Both the position numbers and the translations under genes were made by a program. Below are positions 52,567 to 61,906 of a DNA stretch of 64,000 nucleotides, in pieces. The notes beneath the pieces were generated by a model that searched no databases, was not told the DNA's origin, and saw nothing but the letters and a program-made list of their open reading frames with translations. The DNA is taken from NCBI GenBank assembly GCA_900545275.1, contig UQYG01000011.1, forward strand, positions 1 to 64,000, read 5' to 3'. Within the stretch, counting starts at the first letter, position 1; each line of letters begins with the position of its first letter. The DNA is from an uncultured Sutterella sp. (GTDB taxonomy: Bacteria > Pseudomonadota > Gammaproteobacteria > Burkholderiales > Burkholderiaceae_F).

Positions 52567-53919
52567 TCACGAGCGAACGTCGCCTCTTCGTTTCTCCAAA
52601 GCGAGCAACATCAAGCGTCTCGCTTCATCGGACATAAAGAGCGGTATGTTGAGGAGATCACCGTCGAGACTGAGGTTCTGCATGGAAAACCGAACGCGCA
52701 AAGGGGTCTGCTCGCCGTATTTGTCCATAAAAACACGCAGACTCGGCGACTTAATATTCGTAGCGGCTTTGACCTCGATCGGAACAACCACTCCACCGAG
52801 TGATGCCAGAAAATCCACCTCGGCCTGAGGCCTGGCATTCGACCAGTAACACAGAGGTTCCTCAAACTGAGAACTCAGACTTTGCAGAACCAGGTTCTCA
52901 GCCATTGATCCTTTCATTTCGCGGAAAAGAGTCGGAGAGTCCTGCAAAACAGAAGGCTCGATGCCGGAGAGTCGAGCGAAGAGACCAATGTCGACGAAAT
53001 ACACTTTGAACGCGCCCGTGTCTTCGTAGGCGGACAACGGAATACCCGGCAACGAGGCACGGTGAACGCAACGAGCCATGCGGGCATCAACGAGCCACTG
53101 AAGAGCATCGCCGTACTTACGTGCATTCGAGCGCGCCTCCACTTCGCTGAAACGGAACCGGTTGTTTTCACGGGAGAGCTGTCGGGGAAGCGACTGCCAT
53201 ACTCTTTGGATTTTTGGCGCATCGATGGCGCTGGCGTGGCTGAAAATATCCTGTCGATAGGCTTCCATGATCGACAGCTGAATTTCCCTCGCCAGGCGCA
53301 GATCCTGCTTTTCGCACCACGCAGAAACAGCCTCCGGCATTCCGCCGACGGTTTGATAGTGCCGTAGCTTCGTGCTGAGTGGCTCGAACAAATACTCCGG
53401 AAGCGGTTCCAACTCAGAGGAGTCTCGCAGACAGTCGACCAGTCCGTTTTCTCCCTGAGCAAGAAGAAATTCGCTGAAACTCATCGGTTCGAGCGTCAAA
53501 AAATCAACCTTGCCAACCGGATACGACTTGGGATGCGCGAGCTGCAGACCCAGCAGCGAGCCCGCCAAGAGAATAAAAAGGTCGCTTCGGAATTCGCAGA
53601 AATATTTCAGCGCATGAATAGCCTCGGGACAAGCCTGCGCCTCGTCGAAAATGAGCAAGTCGCCCGGTGCGACAGGACGCCCGCTGCGGTATGCCAGAGC
53701 CTCCAAAATGGCTTTTGGAGAGCGCGATTCATTGAAGAGCCGGCACAAGGCGGGATCCATATCAAAGTTCAGATAATGGAAATGCCCTTCAAAGTGTTTT
53801 TGTGCGAACCGCGTCATCAACCAAGTTTTTCCGACCTGCCGAACACCCCGAATGATGAGAGGTTTTCGATGCGGTGACAGTTTCCATGCCTCAAGTTTGT
53901 CCATGGCAGTTCGGTGCAT
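52567..53919 (-). CDS. AAA_14/DUF4143 ATP-binding protein
   Basis: Encodes 450 residues. The N-terminal AAA_14 module has Walker A GVRQVGKT (about 25-32) and Walker B LLIFDEAQACP, the next block being LAGSLLGLQL. The C-terminal DUF4143 domain has the PD-(D/E)xK-like pattern CYWSNARPQAEVDFLASLGG...VPIEVKAA. Such proteins are common accessory ATPases in gut bacteria and of unknown role, sometimes suspected in defence or transposition. The start at 53919 has AGGAG upstream. A cluster of palindromes precedes it. It converges with the toxin relic. Confidence 0.85.
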   Translation of the reverse strand: MHRTAMDKLEAWKLSPHRKPLIIRGVRQVGKTWLMTRFAQKHFEGHFHYLNFDMDPALCRLFNESRSPKAILEALAYRSGRPVAPGDLLIFDEAQACPEAIHALKYFCEFRSDLFILLAGSLLGLQLAHPKSYPVGKVDFLTLEPMSFSEFLLAQGENGLVDCLRDSSELEPLPEYLFEPLSTKLRHYQTVGGMPEAVSAWCEKQDLRLAREIQLSIMEAYRQDIFSHASAIDAPKIQRVWQSLPRQLSRENNRFRFSEVEARSNARKYGDALQWLVDARMARCVHRASLPGIPLSAYEDTGAFKVYFVDIGLFARLSGIEPSVLQDSPTLFREMKGSMAENLVLQSLSSQFEEPLCYWSNARPQAEVDFLASLGGVVVPIEVKAATNIKSPSLRVFMDKYGEQTPLRVRFSMQNLSLDGDLLNIPLFMSDEARRLMLLALEKRRGDVRS

Positions 53920-54002
53920 CTTTTCTTCTCCTGCTGTACGGGTAGGTGATCCTCAGTTTACGGGATTTAATGCAAGACTGCATCGAATCCTATGGAATAG
54001 GA

Positions 54003-54086
54003 TGCATTAATGCATCAAATACTGATGAATTTGATGCGTCGATGCATCAAAAACCAATGGATTTGATGCATCCGTGCATCAAATCC
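54003..54086. repeat. Cluster of TGCATC-type palindromes
   Basis: TGCATTAATGCA (54003-54014), TTTGATGC-gtcgat-GCATCAAA (54030-54051) and GGATTTGATGC-atccgt-GCATCAAATCC (54059-54086) lie within 85 bp upstream of the AAA_14 gene. ATCCTAT/ATAGGAT lies just before them (about 53988-54003). Repeated arms suggest a multi-site operator or a structured element. Confidence 0.6.
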
Positions 54087-54251
54087 GCATTGTCTGATGA
54101 TATCGCATGACGGACGAAGCTCTCGGATTTGCACCGGACGGTGTTTGAGGACTTCCGGACTGACCGCAGACTCGGCGACCGTGCGCTCGTCGCGGGCGTC
54201 GTCCCCTTCCCTAGACGCCACGGCACCGTCGGAATCCGTTCGGGAAGTTTC

Positions 54252-55256
54252 TTAGGCAAGTGTCGCCACGAGCAGAGCCTTGATGGTGTGCATGCGGTTT
54301 TCCGCCTGTTCGAATACGATCGAGTTGGGCGACTCGAAAACCTCCTCCGTCACCTCGAGGCCGTCGACGAGATTCGGATGACGTTCGCAGATCGCCCGGG
54401 CGACCTTCGTTTCGGCGTTGTGAAAGGCGGGAAGACAGTGCATGAACCGAACGTCGGGGTTCCCGGCCGCAGCAAGGAGACCGGCATTTACCTGATAGGG
54501 ATAGAGCGCCCGGATGCGCTCGTCCCAGACGTCGGCCGGCTCGCCCATGGACACCCAAACATCCGTGTGTAGGAAGTCGCATCCCTTCACGGCCTCCAAA
54601 GGATCCTCGGTGATCGTCACCTTCGCGCCCGAGGTCTTCGCCATTTCCAGGGCTAAGTCGACGACTTCGCGCCGGGGCCGACAGATGGCCGGCGCGCCGA
54701 TGCGCACGTCCATGCCCATCTTGGCGCCCGCCATCAAAAGAGAATGCCCCATGTTGTTGCGTGCGTCGCCCAGGTACGCGAACGCGATGTCCCGCCAGGG
54801 TCTGCCGCTCGCTTCCCGCATCGTCATGAGGTCGGCGAGCATCTGGGTCGGGTGCCACTCGTCGGAGAGACCGTTGAAGACGGGAACGCCGGCGAACTCG
54901 GCGAGCTCCTCCACGGTCCTCTGCGAGGCCCCGCGATATTCGATCGCGTCGAACATCCGTCCGAGTACGCGCGCGGAATCCCGGACGCTTTCCTTTAGAC
55001 CGAAATGCGATGTATGGGAATCGAACACCGTCGTGTGCGCGCCCTGATCGTGCGCGGCCACTTCGAAGGCCGCACGCGTGCGCGTGGAGGCCTTTTCGAA
55101 AATGAGGGCGATGTTCTTTCCCCGCAGGCACTGCCTTTCTTTGCCGAGGCGCTTCGCTTCCTTGAGTTCGACCGCAAGACGTACGAGATGATCGACTTCT
55201 TCTGGCGTGTGATGCACGAGCGAAAGGAGACTGCGGTTCTTGAGGCGGACGGACAT
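54252..55256 (-). CDS. argF: Ornithine carbamoyltransferase
   Basis: Encodes 334 residues. It makes citrulline from ornithine and carbamoyl phosphate in arginine synthesis, or runs backwards in the arginine deiminase pathway. Motifs are complete: STRTR (57-61, carbamoyl-phosphate loop), HPTQ (about 135), the DxxxSMGE ornithine loop (about 232-239) and HCLPAFH (273-279, catalytic Cys). Length is standard for the anabolic or catabolic trimer. No other arg gene is adjacent, so direction is not decided here. The start at 55256 was chosen because it gives the normal N-terminus [13 protein letters not shown]. The frame stays open upstream to 55307. Confidence 0.95.
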   Translation of the reverse strand: MSVRLKNRSLLSLVHHTPEEVDHLVRLAVELKEAKRLGKERQCLRGKNIALIFEKASTRTRAAFEVAAHDQGAHTTVFDSHTSHFGLKESVRDSARVLGRMFDAIEYRGASQRTVEELAEFAGVPVFNGLSDEWHPTQMLADLMTMREASGRPWRDIAFAYLGDARNNMGHSLLMAGAKMGMDVRIGAPAICRPRREVVDLALEMAKTSGAKVTITEDPLEAVKGCDFLHTDVWVSMGEPADVWDERIRALYPYQVNAGLLAAAGNPDVRFMHCLPAFHNAETKVARAICERHPNLVDGLEVTEEVFESPNSIVFEQAENRMHTIKALLVATLA

Positions 55257-55644
55257 GGGACGATTCCTGCAGTGGAAAGGGATTCTCGAAAGAAAAGAGA
55301 ATACCAAAGCCCGGCAAGAGGTTCGATCCGTCGACGGACATAGGTCAATCGAATCCTCCGATTCATCCGATGGACTACCCGTGAACGCAGCGAGGCGAAG
55401 CCCGGCGGTTCGTCGCTCCCTTCCCGTACGGGTCCCAAGCTTCGGGAGGTGTTTTTCGAGGAGCTCGCCGGCCTATCTTCTCCGACCGTTGTTCCCGGGC
55501 GAGCAGCCTTTCGCCGGCTACGCCCGACCGAGTCGAAAAGGAGCCGAAAGGCGACCCTTTCCTGCCGCATGACGCAAGTTGAACGCTTTCCTCCATGACA
55601 AAGCCGGGCGCGAAGCCCGGCCTCACCCCGCGGGTCGGTGCCCG

Positions 55645-57978
55645 TCAGGAACGCTTTGAGGGCTTGCGCACCGCACGCAGACTCGGGGCTCGTTTAGAGG
55701 GCATGCGGGCGGCGGGCGCCGCAACGGTCTTGGGCTTCTCCGGGGCGAAGAAAGCGAAGTTCTTGTCCGGATGAATCGCATAGAAGTCTTCCATGCGGAT
55801 GCCGCGCTCGAAGAGAGCGACCTCGTCGGGCAGAAGCGGAATCACTTCGAGGAGCGCGCGCCCGCAGATTTTACCCTGGTCTTCTTCGACAAGGTTCATG
55901 AATTGATCTTCGGGGAGATGTCCCTCGGCTTCAGGCTGGAAGAGAATCGCGGGATGAGCGATTCCGCGGGGAATGGCGCATACGTAACCCACGTAGTCGT
56001 ATCCTTGAATCCACTTTTCGAATCCTTCGTCCGAGAAATGGCGCATGGAAAACACCCAGTTCGTCGCGGCCGGAGGGGCGGGAAAGCCCGCACGGATTTC
56101 CGGAAGGACAAGCTTTTTGATGAGAGAGAGCAGCGCCTTCTTCGCGGTGAGGGCAGCGAAGGAGTCGACCTTCTCACCGATGGGCAGAAGGTATCGGGAG
56201 CCGTACTGCGGATTCGTCGTGACGAAGCCGTGCGCAACGATCACCCAGCGTTCGCCCGTATCGTTTCGGCGCCGAAGAAGCGCCGCCTTGACGCCGCGAC
56301 GAACGGTGAGCCAGTCGAGCACTTCGCAGTCGTTCCACTCGGCGATGCGTCCGACGGCATCGCAGTCGACTTCGAGGTGTTCGTCGACAAGCGCGTTGTC
56401 GTCCGCGTCAAGGGTAAAGTCGTCCGGATCGCAGCTCGGAGCGCGGCGAGTAAACCAACGGTAGAAGAACTCCTTGTCCTCATCGGAAAGGTCGCTTTCG
56501 TCGATCGCTTCGACCGCTTCCTCGCAGATTTCGCGCAGATCCTTGTCCGAGATGTCCTTCGATCGGATGAGCTTGTCGATGAGGGCGATGCGGTAGTGGA
56601 TGCTCGATTCGTCGGCGCAGACGTCGAACGGAGCCGAAAAGAGGAGTGACGCCGCCTCTTCAAATCGGAAGGGTTCGTAATCCGAATACAGATAGAAGTT
56701 CGTCGACCAGACGGACTGCAGAATTTCGCAGTGATCCGTGAAGTCCGCGTTCACGAGGTCGCCGTCGTAGAGGTCGATGAGAAGGCGAAGTCCCTCGGAG
56801 CGCTCCCGCAGGACCTCTTCGACGTCGGCGGGATCGATGTAGGTGGAGAGGAACCAGTCGGAGAGTCTTCCATAGACTTCAAAGACCTTGCCGCGCTTTT
56901 TCGTGAGGGTGAGGCTCTTGATGAAAAGACGGGCGAGACGGACGGTTTCGGCGTTTTTGAGCCCCTCTTCCTCCACGGCGACCGCGCAGGCGATGCCCAC
57001 CATGGCGCAGCAATAGGGAGGAATCGTCTCCCAATCGACGTTTCGGAAGATTTCGAAGAAATTGCGGTAGGTCTGACCGTCCCACGAAGCAAAAAGCGCC
57101 GCGAGGACCTCGCGTTCGGTCGCGGTTTGCGCGAGCGCCTTGGGCACGGCCGGAGCGTTTCGCATGACGGGCGGTTCCCAAACAACGTTCAGGTATTCGA
57201 TGAAGGCCGAGGGTTCCGACTTCGGAATTCTCGCCTTTGCGACGATCTCTACGGCGCGGTCCACGGCGCCTTCGATGTCGCCCGAGAGCCATTTTTCGCG
57301 CAGAAAGGCGGCTTCCGCGTCGGGAACTGCATAGGGCGCGTCGTCGAATGAACGGACGTGAAGGTCTTCGCAGCTCTTCACGAACCGCATGAGGAATTCG
57401 CTTTGCGCGGGGCATTCCTTTTCGCGGTAGTCCGGGGAGTAGAGCGACATGTCCTCGAAATCGCCGAGGACGCTCTGCAGAAGATCGTATCGGAGCCGAT
57501 CGAGCTTTTTTCGGGTCGCTTCGAGCGAATGAAGGATCTTCTCCCAGCGGTCGATCGCGTCCTTGCCCATGCCGAATGCGAGCACGAGGCCGAGCCGGAA
57601 GAATCCGAAAGCCTCCTGCGAATCCGTGAAATTCGCGTCGTAGTCGCATCCGTTCTCCTCGTATCGTTTGGCAAGAGCCTCCCAGGCGCGGCGGGCGTCT
57701 TCCTCGCGGTCGAGTTCCATGAGATGGGAAATGATGGAGAGAAGGACGCTGCACTTCATGTCGAGAGGCTGATTCAGACGATCCCAGATGTTGACGACCA
57801 CCTCCGAGTTCTGCGACATCTGCGCCGCGCTGAAGATGTAGGCCACCTCCGACGAATCGTAGGGGAACTCGGGGAAATCGAGCCAGAACTGGCAAAGTTC
57901 CTCGAGTTCGCCGTTCGTGAAATATTCGTGCAGGATGGAACGGGCCTCGGCGACCCAGTCGTTTTCTTGTTCGGACAC
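55645..57978 (-). CDS. Large protein of unknown function
   Basis: About 777 residues, acidic except for a basic C-terminal tail (PKTVAAPAARMPSKRAPSLRAVRKPSKRS). Residues 1-480 are helix-rich with TPR-like pairs (SILHEYFTNGELEELCQFWLDF; DREEDARRAWEALAKRYEENG). Residues about 520-690 look like a globular domain with aromatics (RRRNDTGERWVIVAHGFVTTNPQYGSRYLLP). No signal peptide, membrane segment or recognised family. The GTG at 57978 has GGAG at 6 nt. A TTG one codon earlier is possible. It lies between argF and an autotransporter without operon evidence. Confidence 0.6.
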   Translation of the reverse strand: MSEQENDWVAEARSILHEYFTNGELEELCQFWLDFPEFPYDSSEVAYIFSAAQMSQNSEVVVNIWDRLNQPLDMKCSVLLSIISHLMELDREEDARRAWEALAKRYEENGCDYDANFTDSQEAFGFFRLGLVLAFGMGKDAIDRWEKILHSLEATRKKLDRLRYDLLQSVLGDFEDMSLYSPDYREKECPAQSEFLMRFVKSCEDLHVRSFDDAPYAVPDAEAAFLREKWLSGDIEGAVDRAVEIVAKARIPKSEPSAFIEYLNVVWEPPVMRNAPAVPKALAQTATEREVLAALFASWDGQTYRNFFEIFRNVDWETIPPYCCAMVGIACAVAVEEEGLKNAETVRLARLFIKSLTLTKKRGKVFEVYGRLSDWFLSTYIDPADVEEVLRERSEGLRLLIDLYDGDLVNADFTDHCEILQSVWSTNFYLYSDYEPFRFEEAASLLFSAPFDVCADESSIHYRIALIDKLIRSKDISDKDLREICEEAVEAIDESDLSDEDKEFFYRWFTRRAPSCDPDDFTLDADDNALVDEHLEVDCDAVGRIAEWNDCEVLDWLTVRRGVKAALLRRRNDTGERWVIVAHGFVTTNPQYGSRYLLPIGEKVDSFAALTAKKALLSLIKKLVLPEIRAGFPAPPAATNWVFSMRHFSDEGFEKWIQGYDYVGYVCAIPRGIAHPAILFQPEAEGHLPEDQFMNLVEEDQGKICGRALLEVIPLLPDEVALFERGIRMEDFYAIHPDKNFAFFAPEKPKTVAAPAARMPSKRAPSLRAVRKPSKRS

Positions 57979-58086
57979 CAATCGCTCCGCTGTTGTGATT
58001 TTGTAGAGGGAGCATTATCGCAGAGCTGTCGAGAAAAGGAGAGGCGATCGGTCCGGGAGAAAATCCGCGCCCCTCCCCCATTCTTC

Positions 58087-60924
58087 TCAGAGACGCTTGA
58101 GGATTCGGAGGCTTCCCGAAACGCCGTTGCGAACGCCCGCGGCGCCCGACAGATCGAACCCGTAGGAAAGGCGCCCCGCGTCGCGCACGCCCGACCACCC
58201 GAACGTAAAGGTCCCGGTGAGCCCGTCGAGATCCTCCTCACCGATCCCGTGATCGGCGATCCCGTCCGAGGCTCGTCCCGAGACGCGCGATCCGAAGGTT
58301 TCCTCAATAGCCGCTCCGAGGATGAAGCGCCCCGATCGCGACGTCGGATACGAGACGTGCGTCCCCGCACGTACACGGTGCGCGTCGCCTCGTCCGAAGC
58401 GGACGTCGGCGCTTTCGACGTCTCCGACGCCCTCTATGCGCACTGACCGGCCCTCGAGCGCGTCGTAGTGGTAGGCGACGTAGGGACGAAGCGTCCAGCG
58501 CCCCGCCGCAACGTCCCCATACGCTCCGAGATGCGCGCCCCAATAGAGCGCGCTTCGATCGAAGTCGGACGAGGAGGCGTCGACGGAGAGAAGCGGCGCA
58601 CGAAAGTCCGACGAGACGACACCTCCCTTCAGGTAGCCCGTAAGCGTGAGGCCGATCGCTTCGACGGGATGGTCGACAAAGACGCCCGCTCCCGCGTAGT
58701 TGTGCGTTCCGCTCCCGTTGATGACCCCGTCTTTCGTTCCCGTACGGGTTTTTATGTGTCCCGTTCCCACTTCCAGAAAGGCGCCCGATCGGATGTCGGC
58801 GACGCGTCCGGCGAAGCCGAGAAGACCGGAGACGACGTTTTCGGTCATTCGGGAGTCGGCATCGATTCCCCATCGCCCGGCGCGGGCGGCGGCGAAGGGC
58901 CCCTCCTTCTTTGCGGCCGGATCCGCGGCGAGAATCGTGTCGACGAGGAGGTCGTCCGCCGTGAAAAGCGTGCCGAAGGTAGAGAGAACGGAAGTCGAGA
59001 GCGACTCGAGCCGAGCGTTTCCCCGGGTTTGAGGAACGACCTCGGCGTCCGCCAGGATGTCGGCGACAAGCAGATTCTCGCTTTGCAGATGCAGGGCGTA
59101 ATCGTCGGGCGAGAGGGCCAGGTAGGTGCGCGACGCAATCGACGGGCGGCTCACTTCGAGCAGACCGCGCTTCATGTCGTTGAGGTCCGCGTCGGCGGGA
59201 AGAAGAGCCCCTCCCTCTTCGCGCACGAACCCGGCACGGCTTTCGAGAAGCTCGACCGTTTCCCCCTTTTTCAGGTTTCGGCCCGCGAGAACAGCCACGC
59301 CCGAATCGGCGTTTCCCGAAAGCAGCACGGGCGTCTCGCCCGTGACGGTCACGACGACGCCGTTTACCGAACCTTCCGCGGGCGACCCGTCCGTCGCATC
59401 GGGTTCTCCCACCCAGAACTGAAGCCTGGCGTTGGCTCCGAGCCGAAGATTCGTCAGCGTCGACTTCGGAAATGCCGTCCAATAGGAGGTTTCAGACCGA
59501 TCGGAACCGATGGTGAGCGAGAGCAGTCCGGCGTCCTTCGCCGCGGTTTCGCCCGTGAAGCGTACGATGCCGTTCCCGGCCTCGTTCACGACGATTCGAC
59601 CGCGGTCCGAGAGGATGCGCGAAGAGCCGAGGGTTTCAAAGTCCCGCTCGATGACGATGTTCGACTCTTGGTACCAGTTGTGTACGGTTTCGAGCGCGGT
59701 GTCGGCGCTGACCAGCAGCCGTTCGGTGACGCGGGCGTTTCCGCCTTCCACACGGATCCCCGACGATTCGGTTCGATTGTTCGGCAGGAGAAGTTCTACC
59801 TCCCCGGCGTGGAAAGCCGGATTTTCCCCCCTGTTGTTGACGGAGAGATGAACGCCGTACGCTTCCTGCGCGTCGGGTGCGGCGAGGCGCAGGCTGCGGA
59901 CCTCCAACGATGAAATCCCAGCGATGTAGAGACCGGACACCTTTTTTGCGGAGGATACGTCCATGTCGAGGCTTGAGAGGAATCTCACGCTTTGCGAATC
60001 TCTCACGAGGACACCCTGGAAGAAACGTATGGGGTCGCCCGAATCATCGACATGACGGATGGAGACGGGACCCTCAAACGTCACGGGAGCGTCGGACGGA
60101 TTGCCGAAATCCCCCGTCGATCCGATCCCCCGAACCCCAAACTCTTCCTTGCGGAGAGACCTTTCGGTCCGGAAAACTATGTCGACCTTATCGTGAAAGA
60201 GGGCGGAACTCTTTCTGGCCAGCGTGATCCCATGAGCGAAACGGTCGCCCTGCGCCGCCTTCAAATCGATTTCAACCGGCCCGTCCGCTTCCAGGAACGA
60301 TTTGTCAATGAGGTTGACGGCTTCTAAGTCTGACACCCCGGTATCGGGAAGCGAGCTTCGGTCGAGGTGTACGGCGAGCGCTCCCGTGAAGAAAATCTGA
60401 CCTCCGAACGCCGCGTAGATTCCTCTTGACGCGTTGCCTTGGAGCGTCGTGGAAAGATTTTCGAAACGAACGGGCTTCCTTACTCTAAAGAGGCCCATCA
60501 CATATTCGTTTCCGTAGAGAGACTCAGTCTGATCGCGTTCCACCACAATAGACCCGCCGCGAAACGTGAGCGTGGATGCGGTGTTTCCCATGACGTGCGA
60601 GAGATTGATCGCCGCCGGAGCGCTGTTCGGACCTTTGGGGTGCTCGGCCTGCCATTGGGCGGAGGTACGGGAACGAATCGTAAGGGTTGCATCGGGAGCG
60701 ACGTCAAAAACTACGTCCGAGTCCGGCTTGGCGGATACGGCGAACGCTCCGTCCACGTCCACGAGGGTGTCCTCGGCAAAGCTGCGGGAATCCGTCAGCG
60801 CTTCATGCAAAATTTCGGCCGAAATCGGGGACGAGCAGAGCTGTGCGAGGCTTGCGGCGAGCATCGTCGGAACGGCGCGGCGAAGAACCGAAGACCCGGC
60901 CTTGGGAAAACGGGGATGTTTCAT
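58087..60924 (-). CDS. Second autotransporter
   Basis: Encodes about 945 residues. The signal peptide MKHPRFPKAGSSVLRRAVPTMLAASLAQLCSSPISAE precedes a passenger of short beta strands with G/N/D turns (about 40-620; e.g. VTFEGPVSIRHVDDSG, LRLAAPDAQEAYGVHLSV). The last about 280 residues form a beta-barrel domain (GRWGIDADSRMTENVVSGLLGF, GTHNYAGAGVFVDHPV, WTLRPYVAYHYDALEG). The protein ends SGSLRILKRL, so the terminal aromatic residue normally needed by the assembly machinery is missing or displaced. Ligand unknown. GC content is uniform, unlike the first autotransporter. Confidence 0.85.
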   Translation of the reverse strand: MKHPRFPKAGSSVLRRAVPTMLAASLAQLCSSPISAEILHEALTDSRSFAEDTLVDVDGAFAVSAKPDSDVVFDVAPDATLTIRSRTSAQWQAEHPKGPNSAPAAINLSHVMGNTASTLTFRGGSIVVERDQTESLYGNEYVMGLFRVRKPVRFENLSTTLQGNASRGIYAAFGGQIFFTGALAVHLDRSSLPDTGVSDLEAVNLIDKSFLEADGPVEIDLKAAQGDRFAHGITLARKSSALFHDKVDIVFRTERSLRKEEFGVRGIGSTGDFGNPSDAPVTFEGPVSIRHVDDSGDPIRFFQGVLVRDSQSVRFLSSLDMDVSSAKKVSGLYIAGISSLEVRSLRLAAPDAQEAYGVHLSVNNRGENPAFHAGEVELLLPNNRTESSGIRVEGGNARVTERLLVSADTALETVHNWYQESNIVIERDFETLGSSRILSDRGRIVVNEAGNGIVRFTGETAAKDAGLLSLTIGSDRSETSYWTAFPKSTLTNLRLGANARLQFWVGEPDATDGSPAEGSVNGVVVTVTGETPVLLSGNADSGVAVLAGRNLKKGETVELLESRAGFVREEGGALLPADADLNDMKRGLLEVSRPSIASRTYLALSPDDYALHLQSENLLVADILADAEVVPQTRGNARLESLSTSVLSTFGTLFTADDLLVDTILAADPAAKKEGPFAAARAGRWGIDADSRMTENVVSGLLGFAGRVADIRSGAFLEVGTGHIKTRTGTKDGVINGSGTHNYAGAGVFVDHPVEAIGLTLTGYLKGGVVSSDFRAPLLSVDASSSDFDRSALYWGAHLGAYGDVAAGRWTLRPYVAYHYDALEGRSVRIEGVGDVESADVRFGRGDAHRVRAGTHVSYPTSRSGRFILGAAIEETFGSRVSGRASDGIADHGIGEEDLDGLTGTFTFGWSGVRDAGRLSYGFDLSGAAGVRNGVSGSLRILKRL

Positions 60925-61168
60925 ATGGGCATTTCCTCGAGGGGTAAGAAAAATAAAAAATGTTGTGAAAGCATCCCGTAGAAAGAACGGTCCGATCTTG
61001 GCGGGACGGCACAAACGGCCGCGAAAGACCGCACTACGTCTTTCGAAACAGTGAACAGGGCAAACCCTTATTCCAACATGGATCGAACCGAGAGTTTCCG
61101 CAGCGGAATCCTCCGCGGGGACCCCGTCTCTGTTAAGCTCGTTTCTTTAAACCGAGACGGCTGGAGAA
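60925..61168. other. Divergent intergenic region
   Basis: Holds the promoters of the second autotransporter and the HAD-CMD operon. No specific site recognised. Confidence 0.4.
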
Positions 61169-61906
61169 ATGTTTAGAGGTAAAAGGCTCGTCATTTTCGA
61201 TTTGGACGGAACGCTCATCGATTCGCTAGACATGTGGGACCGCGTGGACGTAAAAATCGTTCGCCTCGCAAGCGGCACGGAGCCCTCGCCCGAAGAAATG
61301 GAGGCCTTTCGCAAGGAGGTGCTCCGCAAGGTGGCCGACCGTAAGGACGCCTATGTTCTCTATTGCGGCGCGATTGCGAAGCGCTGGCATCTCGACATTT
61401 CGAAGGAAGAACTCCACGCCAGGCGCTACGAGGTGGCGCGCGAAATGCTCGTCTCGGGCGTATCCTGGCGCGAAGGCGCGGTGAGCTTCGTGAAGGCGCT
61501 TCGCGACTGCGGTTTTCTCACCGCGGTCGCCACGACGACGAAGCGCCGAAACGTCGACGTCTACTCGGGAGAAAACGAAGGGATGCGCGAAGAAGGGGTT
61601 CTCTACGACCTCTTTGACGCGGTCGTGACGCGCGAGGACGTGGAGGAGATCAAGCCTTCTCCCGAATGCCACGAAACGCTCATGCGGCGCTTCGGCGTCC
61701 GTCCGGAAGAAACGCTCGTCCTCGAAGACTCGCTCATCGGTCTGGACGCCGCCCGACGCGCGGGCCTCGCCGTCGGCATCATTGACGAGCCCCACAACGA
61801 CGCCGAACGCGCCGAACTCAACGAAAAGGCCGACTTCACGTTCGGCGGCTGGCCCGAACTCGAAGAACGTCTTCTCAAGGAAATGACGAAGGGAGACCGG
61901 CTGTGA
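61169..61906 (+). CDS. HAD-superfamily phosphatase (Gph/beta-PGM-like)
   Basis: Encodes 245 residues. HAD motif I FDLDGTLIDS (about 10-19, nucleophile Asp), motif II VATTTKRRN, motif III KPSPECHETLMRR and motif IV VLEDSLIGLDAARRAG are all present with a helical cap between I and II. The fold and size match subfamily I phosphatases and phosphomutases (phosphoglycolate phosphatase, beta-phosphoglucomutase). Substrate not readable. Its stop overlaps the next start by four bases (GTGA), so the two genes are translationally coupled. Confidence 0.85.
   Translation: MFRGKRLVIFDLDGTLIDSLDMWDRVDVKIVRLASGTEPSPEEMEAFRKEVLRKVADRKDAYVLYCGAIAKRWHLDISKEELHARRYEVAREMLVSGVSWREGAVSFVKALRDCGFLTAVATTTKRRNVDVYSGENEGMREEGVLYDLFDAVVTREDVEEIKPSPECHETLMRRFGVRPEETLVLEDSLIGLDAARRAGLAVGIIDEPHNDAERAELNEKADFTFGGWPELEERLLKEMTKGDRL

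Noticed and set aside
54003..54086. CRISPR-like or integron-type array from the repeated GATGCATC words
   Set aside because: The units are inverted repeats of differing length without regular spacers. There are no cas or integrase genes nearby.
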